A DNA stretch of 64,000 nt from CAYWXK01 sp964462515 (lineage in GTDB: Bacteria; Planctomycetota; Phycisphaerae; Sedimentisphaerales; Anaerobacaceae). Shown here one piece after another: positions 16,328-24,826 of the stretch (positions are counted from its first letter, which is position 1; every line of letters begins with the position of its first letter). Both the position numbers and the translations under genes were made by a program. The notes under the pieces are model-generated. The model did no database searches and was not told the DNA's origin. It saw only the letters and a list, made by a program, of their open reading frames with translations. The DNA lies in assembly GCA_964462515.1 (NCBI GenBank), contig CAYWXK010000002.1, positions 124,001 through 188,000 on the forward strand, read 5' to 3'.

Positions 16328-17758
16328 TTAGACCGGCTTGCCGAGCATTCCCTCAATTTCCCGCAGCTTCTCATCGAGCAACTCTTTGGTCTTGGCCTCC
16401 ACATTTAATCGCAATAGCGGCTCGGTGTTGCTCGGCCTGCAATTAAACCACCAGTCTTTGTAACCAATGGTAATGCCGTCCAGATAGTCGATTTGGCCTT
16501 CATTGTATCTTCTGGCAAGCTCGTCCATCTTTGCCTGCTTATCTTCCACCTGAAAATTTGTCTCGCCGCTGCTATGGTATCTTCGCAAGGGTTCAATTAG
16601 TCCGCTTATCGGCACATCGGCTTCACGCACAATGTTAATTACGTGCACCAGTGTAATAAAACCCGAATCGGTGCAGAAATTGTCGCGATAATAAAAATGC
16701 CCGGAAAGCTCGCCGCCAAATATCGCGTGTGAATCACGCATCGCCTTTTTCATAAAGACGTGCCCAACGCGCTCTCTGCGAGGCGTGCCGCCATTTTTTA
16801 TAATCTCTTCAACTACAACGCGACTGCTGCGCAAATCATAAACAACTGTGGATTTCGGCTCTCGCTTTAGAAAACAGGGCACCATCAGAGCCGTCAGCAA
16901 ATCGCAGCCGATAGTCTCGCCCTTCTCATCGACCATAATCAGTCTGTCGGCATCACCATCAAAGCAAACACCAAAGGCACAACGGCTTTTCTTTACCGCG
17001 GCTTTTACGTCGGCAAGATTTTTCTCAACAAGCGGATTCGGCTCATGTTTGAATTTGCCGGTATGCTCGAAATTAACGGCAGCTATTTCTATCCCCACAT
17101 CACCGAAAATCGCCGGCACCATCTTGCCCGCTGCACCGTTGGAAGCATCAATGGCAATTTTCAGTTTTCTTTTTCTCGGCATCAAAAACTTCAGCACGTG
17201 ATTTTTGTATTCGCCCGTCAGGTCGCGTTTCTCTACTGAGCCGGTCACTCTGCCTTTGGTATGAAGCAATGCCATAGCGATGTGCTTTATATCTTTAAGA
17301 CCTGTATCGGCGCCGACAGGCTTAGCACCTATGCCGGATATCTTAAAGCCGTTATATTTTGCGGGATTGTGCGAAGCTGTTACCTGCACCCCTCCGGCAG
17401 TGACAAGGTAATTGATTGCAAAATACATCTGCGGCGTATCAATAAGCCCTAAATCAATGACATTTACACCGGCAGAATTTATCCCCTCTATAAGAGCCTG
17501 TGCCAGCGATTCGCTATGCGTCCTCATATCACGGCCAATACATATTGTCTGACTGTTCGCCTGCCCTCGCTCATAGCCCCGAACAAGAGACGGCAAAAAA
17601 CGAGCAGTCGCACAGCCAATCTTCCACGCATCCTCCTCGTTTAATTGGTCGGGATAAACGCCTCTTATATCGTATGCTTTGAAAATATCCGGGTCCATCC
17701 GGCGCACTCCATTGTCTGTATGGCGATAAACTTTTACGTCGATTGTTTCATTTAGCAT
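16328..17758 (-). CDS. Phosphomannomutase/phosphoglucomutase
   Basis: The ATG at 17758 follows AGAGG and gives 476 residues; the open frame upstream to 17878 runs through a palindromic repeat and is rejected. The alpha-D-phosphohexomutase motifs are present: FKAYDIRGVYPD near the start, the phosphoserine loop VQVTASHNPAKYNGFK, the metal loop CFDGDADRL, the sugar-binding loop FGGELSGHFYYRD, and the C-terminal phosphate site RPSNTEPLLRL. The enzyme interconverts hexose 6- and 1-phosphates for cell-envelope polysaccharide synthesis. Confidence 0.92.
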   Translation of the reverse strand: MLNETIDVKVYRHTDNGVRRMDPDIFKAYDIRGVYPDQLNEEDAWKIGCATARFLPSLVRGYERGQANSQTICIGRDMRTHSESLAQALIEGINSAGVNVIDLGLIDTPQMYFAINYLVTAGGVQVTASHNPAKYNGFKISGIGAKPVGADTGLKDIKHIAMALLHTKGRVTGSVEKRDLTGEYKNHVLKFLMPRKRKLKIAIDASNGAAGKMVPAIFGDVGIEIAAVNFEHTGKFKHEPNPLVEKNLADVKAAVKKSRCAFGVCFDGDADRLIMVDEKGETIGCDLLTALMVPCFLKREPKSTVVYDLRSSRVVVEEIIKNGGTPRRERVGHVFMKKAMRDSHAIFGGELSGHFYYRDNFCTDSGFITLVHVINIVREADVPISGLIEPLRRYHSSGETNFQVEDKQAKMDELARRYNEGQIDYLDGITIGYKDWWFNCRPSNTEPLLRLNVEAKTKELLDEKLREIEGMLGKPV

Positions 17759-17827
17759 ATAGTAAACCTCTGTATGGACGATACTATATACTCCCCCATC
17801 CGGATTGTCAACAACCAAAGGTCTGTC

Positions 17828-17876
17828 ATTCCCGCGCAGGCGGGAATCCATTTTGGTAGGGTGTGCTCCGCACACC
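17828..17876. repeat. REP-like palindromes upstream of the phosphohexomutase
   Basis: Two hairpins lie side by side: ATTCCCGC/GCGGGAAT (17828-17847) and GGTGTGC/GCACACC (17860-17876). The first is a very widespread bacterial intergenic palindrome. The pair lies between the phosphohexomutase start and the terminator of the next leftward gene. Confidence 0.7.
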
Positions 17877-17951
17877 ATTTTCCTTATCGTTTAGCCCCGA
17901 AGCTTGCCCTCGAAAGTCGTAGTCGGGGGCCTGCTTCGGGGTCCCTCAAAC

Positions 17952-17985
17952 AAAAAGGGCCGTAAGCGATACACTCACAGCCCTT
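17952..17985 (-). terminator. Intrinsic terminator of the metallophosphoesterase gene
   Basis: Read on the minus strand: stem AAGGGC...GCCCTT extended inward by GTGAG/CTTAC, followed by a run of T. It lies ~55 bases after the stop of the large secreted gene at 18039. Confidence 0.75.
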
Positions 17986-18038
17986 ATCCTCCGAATCAAG
18001 CAACGAAACAAACCGTTCTTTCAGTTCTTAATCTGCCT

Positions 18039-21000
18039 TTATTTCACCGTCTTAAACGTAAAGCTCCCAACCTTGAAGTTCTTTTCAGGCCGCCAGATTT
18101 CAACAACGTAAGTAGCAGGAGTAGTCAAAGTCTTGAAGTTTGTAACGTATTTTTCTCCTGCGATGTCAATTCGATAATCGGTAGCTCCCGGCCCGAACAA
18201 AGACCGCTGCAAAATAACGGATGGATTTGTAGATTTATATATTCTGATTTCCAAATCCTCGTTATAAACAAACGGCATCGCCGGGTCCACAGATTGAGCA
18301 ATCCTTATCGAGAACTTGACAGGCATTGTGCGTCCTGCCTTACTGCTCGGTGTGGCCGGAAGTAACTTGATAATCGCCCAGTTGCGAATACTAAATGGCA
18401 CAACCTCGCTCCATCCCTCATTACCATAGACGTCCACAGCTTTTGCTAACACTACATAGTAACCGTCCTGAAGTTGTGTCGTATCAAAAGCGCACTCCCA
18501 TTTACCTGTAGCCGGATTAAATGTCGCTGCAAGGTCTTCCTGTCCAATCGGCACACCATTCCCATCATCCGGCTCGCGGACATAGAAGTAAACGGCATCA
18601 ACGCCGTCTATGTCTGTAGCTTCCGCCGTCAAGGTTATGCCATCCTGAACCGCATCCCCTGCTTCGGAGACGATAACCTCGACTACAGAAGGCGTATCAA
18701 ATTCATCGCTCGTAAGGACGCTGTCGGAAACAACAGTCTTCTCAAAATCGCCGTCTCCGTCCCTATCGATAAACACTGTTACGCCGGGCTCCCCTTCGGA
18801 CAAGGCATCCCAGTCGATTACATACTGGTGGACCGCGCCCTCAACTGTAGGAATATCAATCGCTTCGAACACCTTTTCATTACCATTTTCAACTGAATTT
18901 ATCACCAAACGATAAGTCCCCGTCTGTGTTCCGACCACCTCATAAATATAATCTGCCAGCGTATCATATAGGATTATTTCTTCAGGCAAACTATGGATAA
19001 TGTTACCATCAGAATCAGATACACTGTAATGGCTAAAGTAAAACGAGTCTGGAATACCACGTTCTGCTTGACCAGAATCACTCATACCAACGTGTCTTCC
19101 AATTGAATCATATACATGCAAATTACCCGCCGAATGTAAGGCCGCATCCTTCTTGTCATACTTCTTCACCTCGGTGACCTGTCTTGGTATTACCTTCCCA
19201 TCTTTAACGTCAATAATTCTATACACAGAAGGATCACTTTGTCCCAAACTTGATGTTTGGACATGCCAGGTTCCCGCACTGCTATCTATGTGATCCTCGT
19301 GGGTATGACCTGCAAGAACTAAATCTACGTTGTTGGAATCTATATACCTAAAGAATTCCTCCCAATGAAGACCAAAGCTTTGTGCTGGTGGGTAAGGGTC
19401 CAGGGCTGGATGGTGCAGGAATATTACCTTATGCTTTGTCTTGTCCAGGTCTACTTGTAGAAGTTTTCTCAACCACTCAACCTGGTCACCTGACAGTCCC
19501 CAACTAGTCGTATGTCCCCAGCCCGTATCCAACCCGATGAACTCAACACCATCGTGATTATCTAGATGGAATGAGTAGTCATGCTCTGCCCTAATGTCGT
19601 TTTCATAAAGTGAAAGTCCGAAATACCCATAGATTTGGTCGCACCTATCATGATTTCCCGGAACCTCCGTGATCTTCGATTTCAAATCTGGATAATATTC
19701 TAAAATTGCCTTATAACGTTCAAAATAACCCGAATCTTCACATAAAACCCCCATCCAACAGATTGCTGCGTAATGTACTATGTCCCCGGTAACAAGTATC
19801 AATTCATGGTTTTCTTCTTCTATCTGACGAAGCGCATCCATAAATCTTTCCTGCGCTCTTGCTGATCCAATATGCAAATCCGTCATTTGCACAAACGACC
19901 ACGGCGGCTCAGCGAACTGTAAATAAACTGTTCCTGCCCCACCACTACCGGATCCACCTCCTCCGTTTGCTGTAATATCACCAGTAAACGAATTACTACC
20001 ATAATAAATTGCTATTCTTCCGCCACCGCCACCTCCCCCTCTCCAGTGCTTCCGGAGATTCCAATGAGGCCAATTAGTACTCCAGTCATAACTACCTCCA
20101 CTACCTCCATCAGCCCTGATTGCCCCACAACCATCTAAACATCCAACGGTTAACCAAATGCTCCCACCTGCTCCTCCACCATAGCCTGAGTCATACATGC
20201 TGGCTCCACATGATTCTATGTTTCCATCTAAAAGAAGTGTACCGCCAACGTTTAAACGAATTATTCCGCCACCAGCACCTCCATACCCCCCGCTGCTTCC
20301 AAAGTCCATTGGCTGAATTATTGAACCGTAGGTACCGCCTCCGTCACAAGAATAAAATGTGCCACTCCAAAAATTATCTGAGTAATAACCACTTCCCCCC
20401 TGACCACCGTAACCACCACCCCCACCGATATCATAATTTCCTGCATCTCCTGCACCTGGCCCTTGGTATCCACCATATCCCATTCCATCTGCTGTGATTT
20501 GGCTACCATCAGAAATTGTTAAATCTTGCAGAATCGTTAAATGGATTTTGTGATCTTCTTCTCCGGACGTAGCAGGTGAATGGTTTACTATGCCATTGTT
20601 GATAATCTGTAGACTGTTGAACTGGTGCTCACCATCGATGGTGAGCACGCAGCCATTTATAACAATGTCTTGGCCGTCATAACTGTAATCTCCCGTAGCA
20701 ATATATGTACTGCTCGTGAAGATTATAGGGCCAGAGTCGGTAAAATCAAGAATCCTAAAAACGTGTACAGAATCATAATATTCGCTCGTTCCAGGATGTG
20801 TATTCACATAAAATTCGCTCAGGCGCATATCCGCATCTATGAGTATTTGCACATTTGGATTTTGTTGCCCAAGTGATAATTCAATGTCGTGCATATTGAT
20901 CTGCCGGTCGGATGTCCAATAAACCTTTTGTTCTGATAAGACAAATTTATTGGTACCCAAATACCCTGCTACATTTGTTTCGATTGGGATATTTCTATAG

Positions 21001-21566
21001 GCTTTGATTGATTCGCTTATCGCCAGACTTATCTGCTGATTGTAAGTAATAGTCCACACGCAAACAGGAGCGAGCGGAGGAAAGAAATACGTACCTCCGC
21101 ATGCTATAACAACAGGGGCTATTTTATACAAAAGACTTTCCCCTGCGTATGTGAGAAAATCTAAAGCCATCTGCTCGGATGCAATTTGCCAATCTATAAC
21201 CACGTAATCTGTCAGAAATCCATAATCACCAATTCCAGTGACAGTACTATATTTCTTTTCCTTCGCCCCTGTAACACTGTACCCAGGAGTCAATATTAGT
21301 GCCAACCGACAATCATTAAAAACATACGGATATGGAGCTTCAATTGTTATAGAAAATGTTCCATTAGCATTTTTAACAATAGAAGGTTCAAAATACGGTG
21401 TTGGATAAACTAATCCACTTGGAACTATGGTATGACCATTTATAACACCCTGGTCAAAATCATAGTGAGGTATAGAAACAGATGGATCTTCTGCAAATAC
21501 TGTATTGTAACTTTCTGCATTAATAATAACAATTAAAACGAAAAGCGAACAGATTGTCTTTTTCAT
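18039..21566 (-). CDS. Large secreted glycine-rich metallophosphoesterase
   Basis: The ATG at 21566 follows AAGGG and starts a signal peptide (KKTICSLFVLIVIINAES); the longer frame to 21680 is rejected. The protein has ~1175 residues. After a beta-rich N-terminal region comes a glycine-rich segment of ~200 residues (GYGGYQGPGAGDAG, GGGGYGGQGGSG). The calcineurin-type phosphoesterase domain follows with all metal-ligand motifs: MTDLHIG, VTGDIVHYA, VPGNHDRC, FLHHPALDP and LAGHTHEDH. The C-terminal third contains Ig-like or cadherin-like beta domains (VSDSDGNIIH, VDAVYFYVREP). It is exported and probably surface-attached. The phosphoester substrate is unknown; extracellular phosphate or nucleotide scavenging would be reasonable. 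Confidence 0.8.
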   Translation of the reverse strand: MKKTICSLFVLIVIINAESYNTVFAEDPSVSIPHYDFDQGVINGHTIVPSGLVYPTPYFEPSIVKNANGTFSITIEAPYPYVFNDCRLALILTPGYSVTGAKEKKYSTVTGIGDYGFLTDYVVIDWQIASEQMALDFLTYAGESLLYKIAPVVIACGGTYFFPPLAPVCVWTITYNQQISLAISESIKAYRNIPIETNVAGYLGTNKFVLSEQKVYWTSDRQINMHDIELSLGQQNPNVQILIDADMRLSEFYVNTHPGTSEYYDSVHVFRILDFTDSGPIIFTSSTYIATGDYSYDGQDIVINGCVLTIDGEHQFNSLQIINNGIVNHSPATSGEEDHKIHLTILQDLTISDGSQITADGMGYGGYQGPGAGDAGNYDIGGGGGYGGQGGSGYYSDNFWSGTFYSCDGGGTYGSIIQPMDFGSSGGYGGAGGGIIRLNVGGTLLLDGNIESCGASMYDSGYGGGAGGSIWLTVGCLDGCGAIRADGGSGGSYDWSTNWPHWNLRKHWRGGGGGGGRIAIYYGSNSFTGDITANGGGGSGSGGAGTVYLQFAEPPWSFVQMTDLHIGSARAQERFMDALRQIEEENHELILVTGDIVHYAAICWMGVLCEDSGYFERYKAILEYYPDLKSKITEVPGNHDRCDQIYGYFGLSLYENDIRAEHDYSFHLDNHDGVEFIGLDTGWGHTTSWGLSGDQVEWLRKLLQVDLDKTKHKVIFLHHPALDPYPPAQSFGLHWEEFFRYIDSNNVDLVLAGHTHEDHIDSSAGTWHVQTSSLGQSDPSVYRIIDVKDGKVIPRQVTEVKKYDKKDAALHSAGNLHVYDSIGRHVGMSDSGQAERGIPDSFYFSHYSVSDSDGNIIHSLPEEIILYDTLADYIYEVVGTQTGTYRLVINSVENGNEKVFEAIDIPTVEGAVHQYVIDWDALSEGEPGVTVFIDRDGDGDFEKTVVSDSVLTSDEFDTPSVVEVIVSEAGDAVQDGITLTAEATDIDGVDAVYFYVREPDDGNGVPIGQEDLAATFNPATGKWECAFDTTQLQDGYYVVLAKAVDVYGNEGWSEVVPFSIRNWAIIKLLPATPSSKAGRTMPVKFSIRIAQSVDPAMPFVYNEDLEIRIYKSTNPSVILQRSLFGPGATDYRIDIAGEKYVTNFKTLTTPATYVVEIWRPEKNFKVGSFTFKTVK

Positions 21567-21699
21567 TTTTCTACCCTTTCCTGAAAAGTTTCCTTTTCCT
21601 CGCAGTGTTTCTGGGCACGTATTCTCCGCTGTACCCACAAAGGCACAGCTTGAAAGATTGTGGTTCCTGATAACCACCACTCGGCTCCTGTAAAAAGGA

Positions 21700-22454
21700 T
21701 TGTTAATATCTACTTTTTATTTTTGACCTTAACTTCTTTGCTCCATAGAACTGCCTCCTGTATAAAAACAAGTACAACTTCCCGACACGATGCCATTTTT
21801 AGACCATCATTATATGCGCAACCTACTGCACTGTCTATTGTGGTAAATACGTATTTTTGAAAATTTTTTTGCCCCAGCCAACAACCCTATGACCTACCCC
21901 CTATCTCCTCAAACCTCATCCGCTATCATTGAGCATCAAGTATCGCCTGTCCGCCGTAGATTTATCGAAGGCGGAAGTATCGAGAATCGAGCATCCACTC
22001 ACTACTCACTACCTACCATTCTCCTCTGCTTGAACTATGACTTCGCCGCTGGCTGGTAACATCCAGCCGAGAGGACAGAGCCATCAAGCTGACCGCAGAT
22101 GTTCACATCGAGGACAGATTCGGCTCTGACCCGTAAGGCGTTTTTTTCAACGCCTGCGGCGAAGTCTCTCTGTGTTCTCTGCCTGCCCTGCGTAGTTGAA
22201 CAACGAAGCGGGGTGCCCTCTTTGACCAAAACTCTTTCCGTGTTAATTCGTGTAATCCGTGGTTACCTTTGTGTCTTTGTGCCTTTTGTGGCTAAAATCC
22301 GTGTTAATCCTATGTTACTTGTCCGCTGCACTCTTGGCGAAGGCGGAAGCATCCACTCACCAATTCACCAATTAACCAATTAACTATTTTTCTTTGTGTC
22401 TTCGTGTCCTCGTGGCAAAACCAAAAAACTTTTGCCTAAAAAATTAGATTTTTA
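21700..22454. other. Repeat-rich intergenic region
   Basis: About 750 bases contain no credible gene. The text is built of degenerate fragments: GTGTCTTTGTGCC-type units (22271-22292 and 22392-22416, related to the 13090 element), fragments like CGTGTTAATTCGTG, and short polypyrimidine runs. Short ORFs here have no ribosome binding sites and low-complexity translations. It looks like a graveyard of small dispersed elements. Confidence 0.5.
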
Positions 22455-22550
22455 TTGAATAAATAGGCATAATTTGGTATAATATTGTTAATTGGGGAAG
22501 ACCCCCAACGTGTCCGCGGAGAACCGCACGCTAAGGAACAGCAGTTCCAC
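22455..22550 (+). ncRNA. Candidate structured small RNA with its own promoter
   Basis: TTGAAT (22455-22460) and TATAAT (22478-22483), spaced by 17 bases, form a near-consensus promoter inside a gene-free region. Starting ~9 bases later come three consecutive hairpins: TTGGGG/CCCCAA (22492-22508), GCGG-AGAA-CCGC (22516-22527) and GGAAC-AGCA-GTTCC (22535-22548). The GC-rich block stands out in AT-rich surroundings. There is no ORF. I do not recognise the RNA family, and no T-tract terminator is evident. Confidence 0.4.
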
Positions 22551-22781
22551 GAATCAGACAGTTTTGGCCATAAAAAAATTCATAATGACAAATTAATAGA
22601 AAAAACGCAGTGCTAACCCGCATATTTAATGAGTTTTGCGAAAATGCGACTTAACTTTTTTAATAACAAATACTTATATCTCTGTGTTCTCTGTGAACTC
22701 TGTGGCTTTGAAAATTCGTGGTATAGCGACTAACGTAATGAAAAAAAACACGGTTTTTACTTTTAACTTTTGCCTTTTTAC

Positions 22782-22814
22782 TTTGTACTCTTTGTGCCTC
22801 AGTGCCTTTGTGGC
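22782..22814. repeat. Copy of the CACNAAGN-type dispersed repeat
   Basis: On the plus strand this reads CTTTGTGCCTCAGTGCC followed by TTTGTGGC, the complement-orientation form of the 8-base-periodic unit at 13090-13163. A weaker relative lies at 22681-22709. Confidence 0.55.
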
Positions 22815-22826
22815 TATGAGTCAATT

Positions 22827-23080
22827 ATGCAAAACAAACCCAATTTGCTGAATGTTCAAATGAACGTAACTATTGTTTTAACAAGGCATTATGAAAATAA
22901 ACGACTTTGTGAAAGTGAGAAAAAACAAACCCAAACAAAGCCAATTTGCGCAGCAACAAAATGAACACAACCATCTTATTAACAAAGTATTATGAACAAA
23001 TAACTATGAACAATGAACCAATAAAAACAAACCCAATCAAACCCAATTCCAAACCAACCGCCCCGTTTTCAAAATTTCCC
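22827..23080. repeat. Imperfect direct repeat (AACAAACCCAAT-type element)
   Basis: Two to three imperfect copies of a ~110-base unit share AAAACAAACCCAA, then AATGAACRYAAC, then TTTTAACAA and TATGAA. Translated pieces read NKPN, MNVT/MNTT and RHYEN/KYYEQ. Such text recurs in planctomycetal intergenic regions as far as I remember. No ribosome binding site or conserved frame supports a protein gene. Confidence 0.5.
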
Positions 23081-23137
23081 CCAAAAACCCCCTATTTCTC
23101 AACTTTTTTCTCTTTTTTTGTTCTCTTTTTTCTTAAA

Positions 23138-23833
23138 TTATGTTCTGTAGATAAGGTAAATCCCGCCCAGCAAAACCAGTACCCCGCAGATTTTTTTGAT
23201 GATTATTGTGCCTTTGGATTTTTCGTTCCAGTTCATATATCGCTGGACAAGCTCAGTGCTCGTTCCTGCCAGGACGATAACTGAGCAGTGGCCAAGTCCA
23301 TAGACTATAAGCAGAAATGCCCCATAGAAGGGGTTTGTTGAGGCAAGTTTGAAGGTTACGCCGAGCATCGGCGCCATATATGCGAAGGTGCACGGGCCGA
23401 CAGCTATTCCAAATACCAGGCCGAGGATAAAAGCTGCCAGCATTCCTCTTCGTTTCATACCCACCTGGCCTGGGCCGGACCAGGGCATCGGTATTACGCC
23501 CAACAGGTGCAGGCCGACCACAAAGAAAATGACTGCCACAAAGTAGTTACCGAATTTACCGACGTCTCCGAGCAATCTGCCGGCAGCGGCGGTGATGACG
23601 CCGATAGTTGCTATGGTGATGAGGATTCCCACGGCAAAGAGGGTGGAGATTATAAAGGCGCGTTTAGTTGAAATGCGGCCCTGACCATCGATGAAGCCGA
23701 CTATCAACGGAATACTGGCAAGGTGGCAGGGACTCAAAAGAATGCTCAAAATGCCCCATACAAAGGCAGCACATAAGGCGATTACGGATGAGCCTTCAAC
23801 CGCACGGGTTAATGTTGTGAAAATCTGCTCCAT
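23138..23833 (-). CDS. ccdA: CcdA-type transmembrane thiol-redox protein
   Basis: The protein has 231 residues and six hydrophobic segments. The first segment holds LLSPCHLASIPLIVGF, with the active-site cysteine of the CcdA/DsbD transmembrane domain. The fourth holds AVGPCTFAYMAP, with the second cysteine. This pair passes electrons from cytoplasmic thioredoxin to the outside. It is the last gene of the leftward arsenic operon, 3 bases after an exported thioredoxin-fold protein. It therefore probably keeps the exported thioredoxins reduced. Confidence 0.88.
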   Translation of the reverse strand: MEQIFTTLTRAVEGSSVIALCAAFVWGILSILLSPCHLASIPLIVGFIDGQGRISTKRAFIISTLFAVGILITIATIGVITAAAGRLLGDVGKFGNYFVAVIFFVVGLHLLGVIPMPWSGPGQVGMKRRGMLAAFILGLVFGIAVGPCTFAYMAPMLGVTFKLASTNPFYGAFLLIVYGLGHCSVIVLAGTSTELVQRYMNWNEKSKGTIIIKKICGVLVLLGGIYLIYRT

Positions 23834-23836
23834 GGT

Positions 23837-24793
23837 TTAGTTGAGCCCAAATTCAGCCAGTTTCTTCTCGATTTCGTCCTGAGGAAAGAAACCAATATGT
23901 CGGAAAACTTCTTTACCATTTTTATCGAAGAACACCTGTGCGGGAATAGCCTGGATGCCGTACCGGGTTGCGAGAATCTGCTCCTGGCCGACGTGGATAA
24001 ACAGCACGTTCAACTTGCCGGCGTATTTTTCCTTCAGCACTTCAAGGATAGGGGCAAGCATGTCACAGGGCCGGCAGCCCGTAGAGCCGAAATCCACCAG
24101 AGAGGGCTTGCCGCTGGCGCGGGCCTTGTCCACGGGATTGTCCCTGGCCAGGATGGACTGTTCCTTCGTCCAGGCGGCAGAGACCTCCAGCGACATCCTT
24201 TGGCCCAGTGTGCGAACGTGCTCATTGACGGCTTGCTGCTGCTTTTCCTGCAGGACATATTTCTTTAGTTGGTCTTTCACCTGTGCCAGAGTTGCACCGC
24301 CACAGGCATCCTTGTTGTTTTGGTAGAACTCAGTTACCTCAGCGTCACTGACTTCCACCTTGGCCACCACTTCCTTGAGGTATTTCTGAATCAGCTCACG
24401 CTCGGCAGGCACCGGGGCGTTCTTCTTTTGCTCTGGTGCTTTTGCTTTGGCAAGCACGACCAGCAGCTTACGTGTCGTCATATCCTCCAGCACGAAAAAG
24501 GCGTTCTTCTTGAGCTGTGCCTGCATCCCTTGTGGTGCCTTGGCGATCTCCTCGGCGACGTCCTTGTCCTTAATGGTGAGAACATCCGTCCTGAGTATCA
24601 CCCCGGACGGCAGATTGGACAACTGCGCATAGGTCAGACTGCTCGAGGCCAAACCAGGGTAGGCATCACGCACCAAAATGGGTTTCTTCGGAACATCGGG
24701 TTTTGATGGCGGCGGTTCAGCCGCCCAAATATGAAGGATGGATACTCCGAACAGGACAATGGCGATTGCTGGAAGGACACTTCTTATAGTCAT
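23837..24793 (-). CDS. Exported SurA-like/thioredoxin fusion protein
   Basis: The frame opens with a GTG at 24808. The ATG at 24793 has GGAG at the best spacing and begins a signal peptide (TIRSVLPAIAIVLFGVSILHIWA), giving ~318 residues. Residues ~60-200 are helical, with EFYQNNKDACGG and ALKKAEL-type helices (VKDQLKKYVLQEKQQQAVNEHV) resembling the chaperone part of SurA/PpiD proteins, without the isomerase domain. Residues ~215-315 are a thioredoxin fold with a CRPC active site (FGSTGCRPCDMLAPIL) and cis-proline IPAQVFF. It lies in the arsenic operon beside ccdA, which would recycle it. Confidence 0.75.
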   Translation of the reverse strand: MTIRSVLPAIAIVLFGVSILHIWAAEPPPSKPDVPKKPILVRDAYPGLASSSLTYAQLSNLPSGVILRTDVLTIKDKDVAEEIAKAPQGMQAQLKKNAFFVLEDMTTRKLLVVLAKAKAPEQKKNAPVPAERELIQKYLKEVVAKVEVSDAEVTEFYQNNKDACGGATLAQVKDQLKKYVLQEKQQQAVNEHVRTLGQRMSLEVSAAWTKEQSILARDNPVDKARASGKPSLVDFGSTGCRPCDMLAPILEVLKEKYAGKLNVLFIHVGQEQILATRYGIQAIPAQVFFDKNGKEVFRHIGFFPQDEIEKKLAEFGLN

Positions 24794-24826
24794 GGTCATA
24801 CTCTCCACAAAGAAATCTATGGCCTG

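Noticed and set aside
17758..17878. Longer N terminus of the phosphohexomutase
   Set aside because: The extra 40 codons run through a REP-like palindrome, and the ATG at 17758 has a ribosome binding site and gives the family's usual length.
20120..20497. His/Leu-rich ORF opposite the metallophosphoesterase gene
   Set aside because: It is the antisense of the glycine-rich coding region and has no ribosome binding site.
22827..23080. Possible CRISPR array because of repeated AACAAACCCAA text
   Set aside because: Units are imperfect, of unequal spacing, with no regular spacers and no cas genes nearby.
22265..23284. Several short plus-strand ORFs with NKPN/MNVT-like translations
   Set aside because: Low complexity, shared with non-coding dispersed repeats, no ribosome binding sites; treated as repeats.
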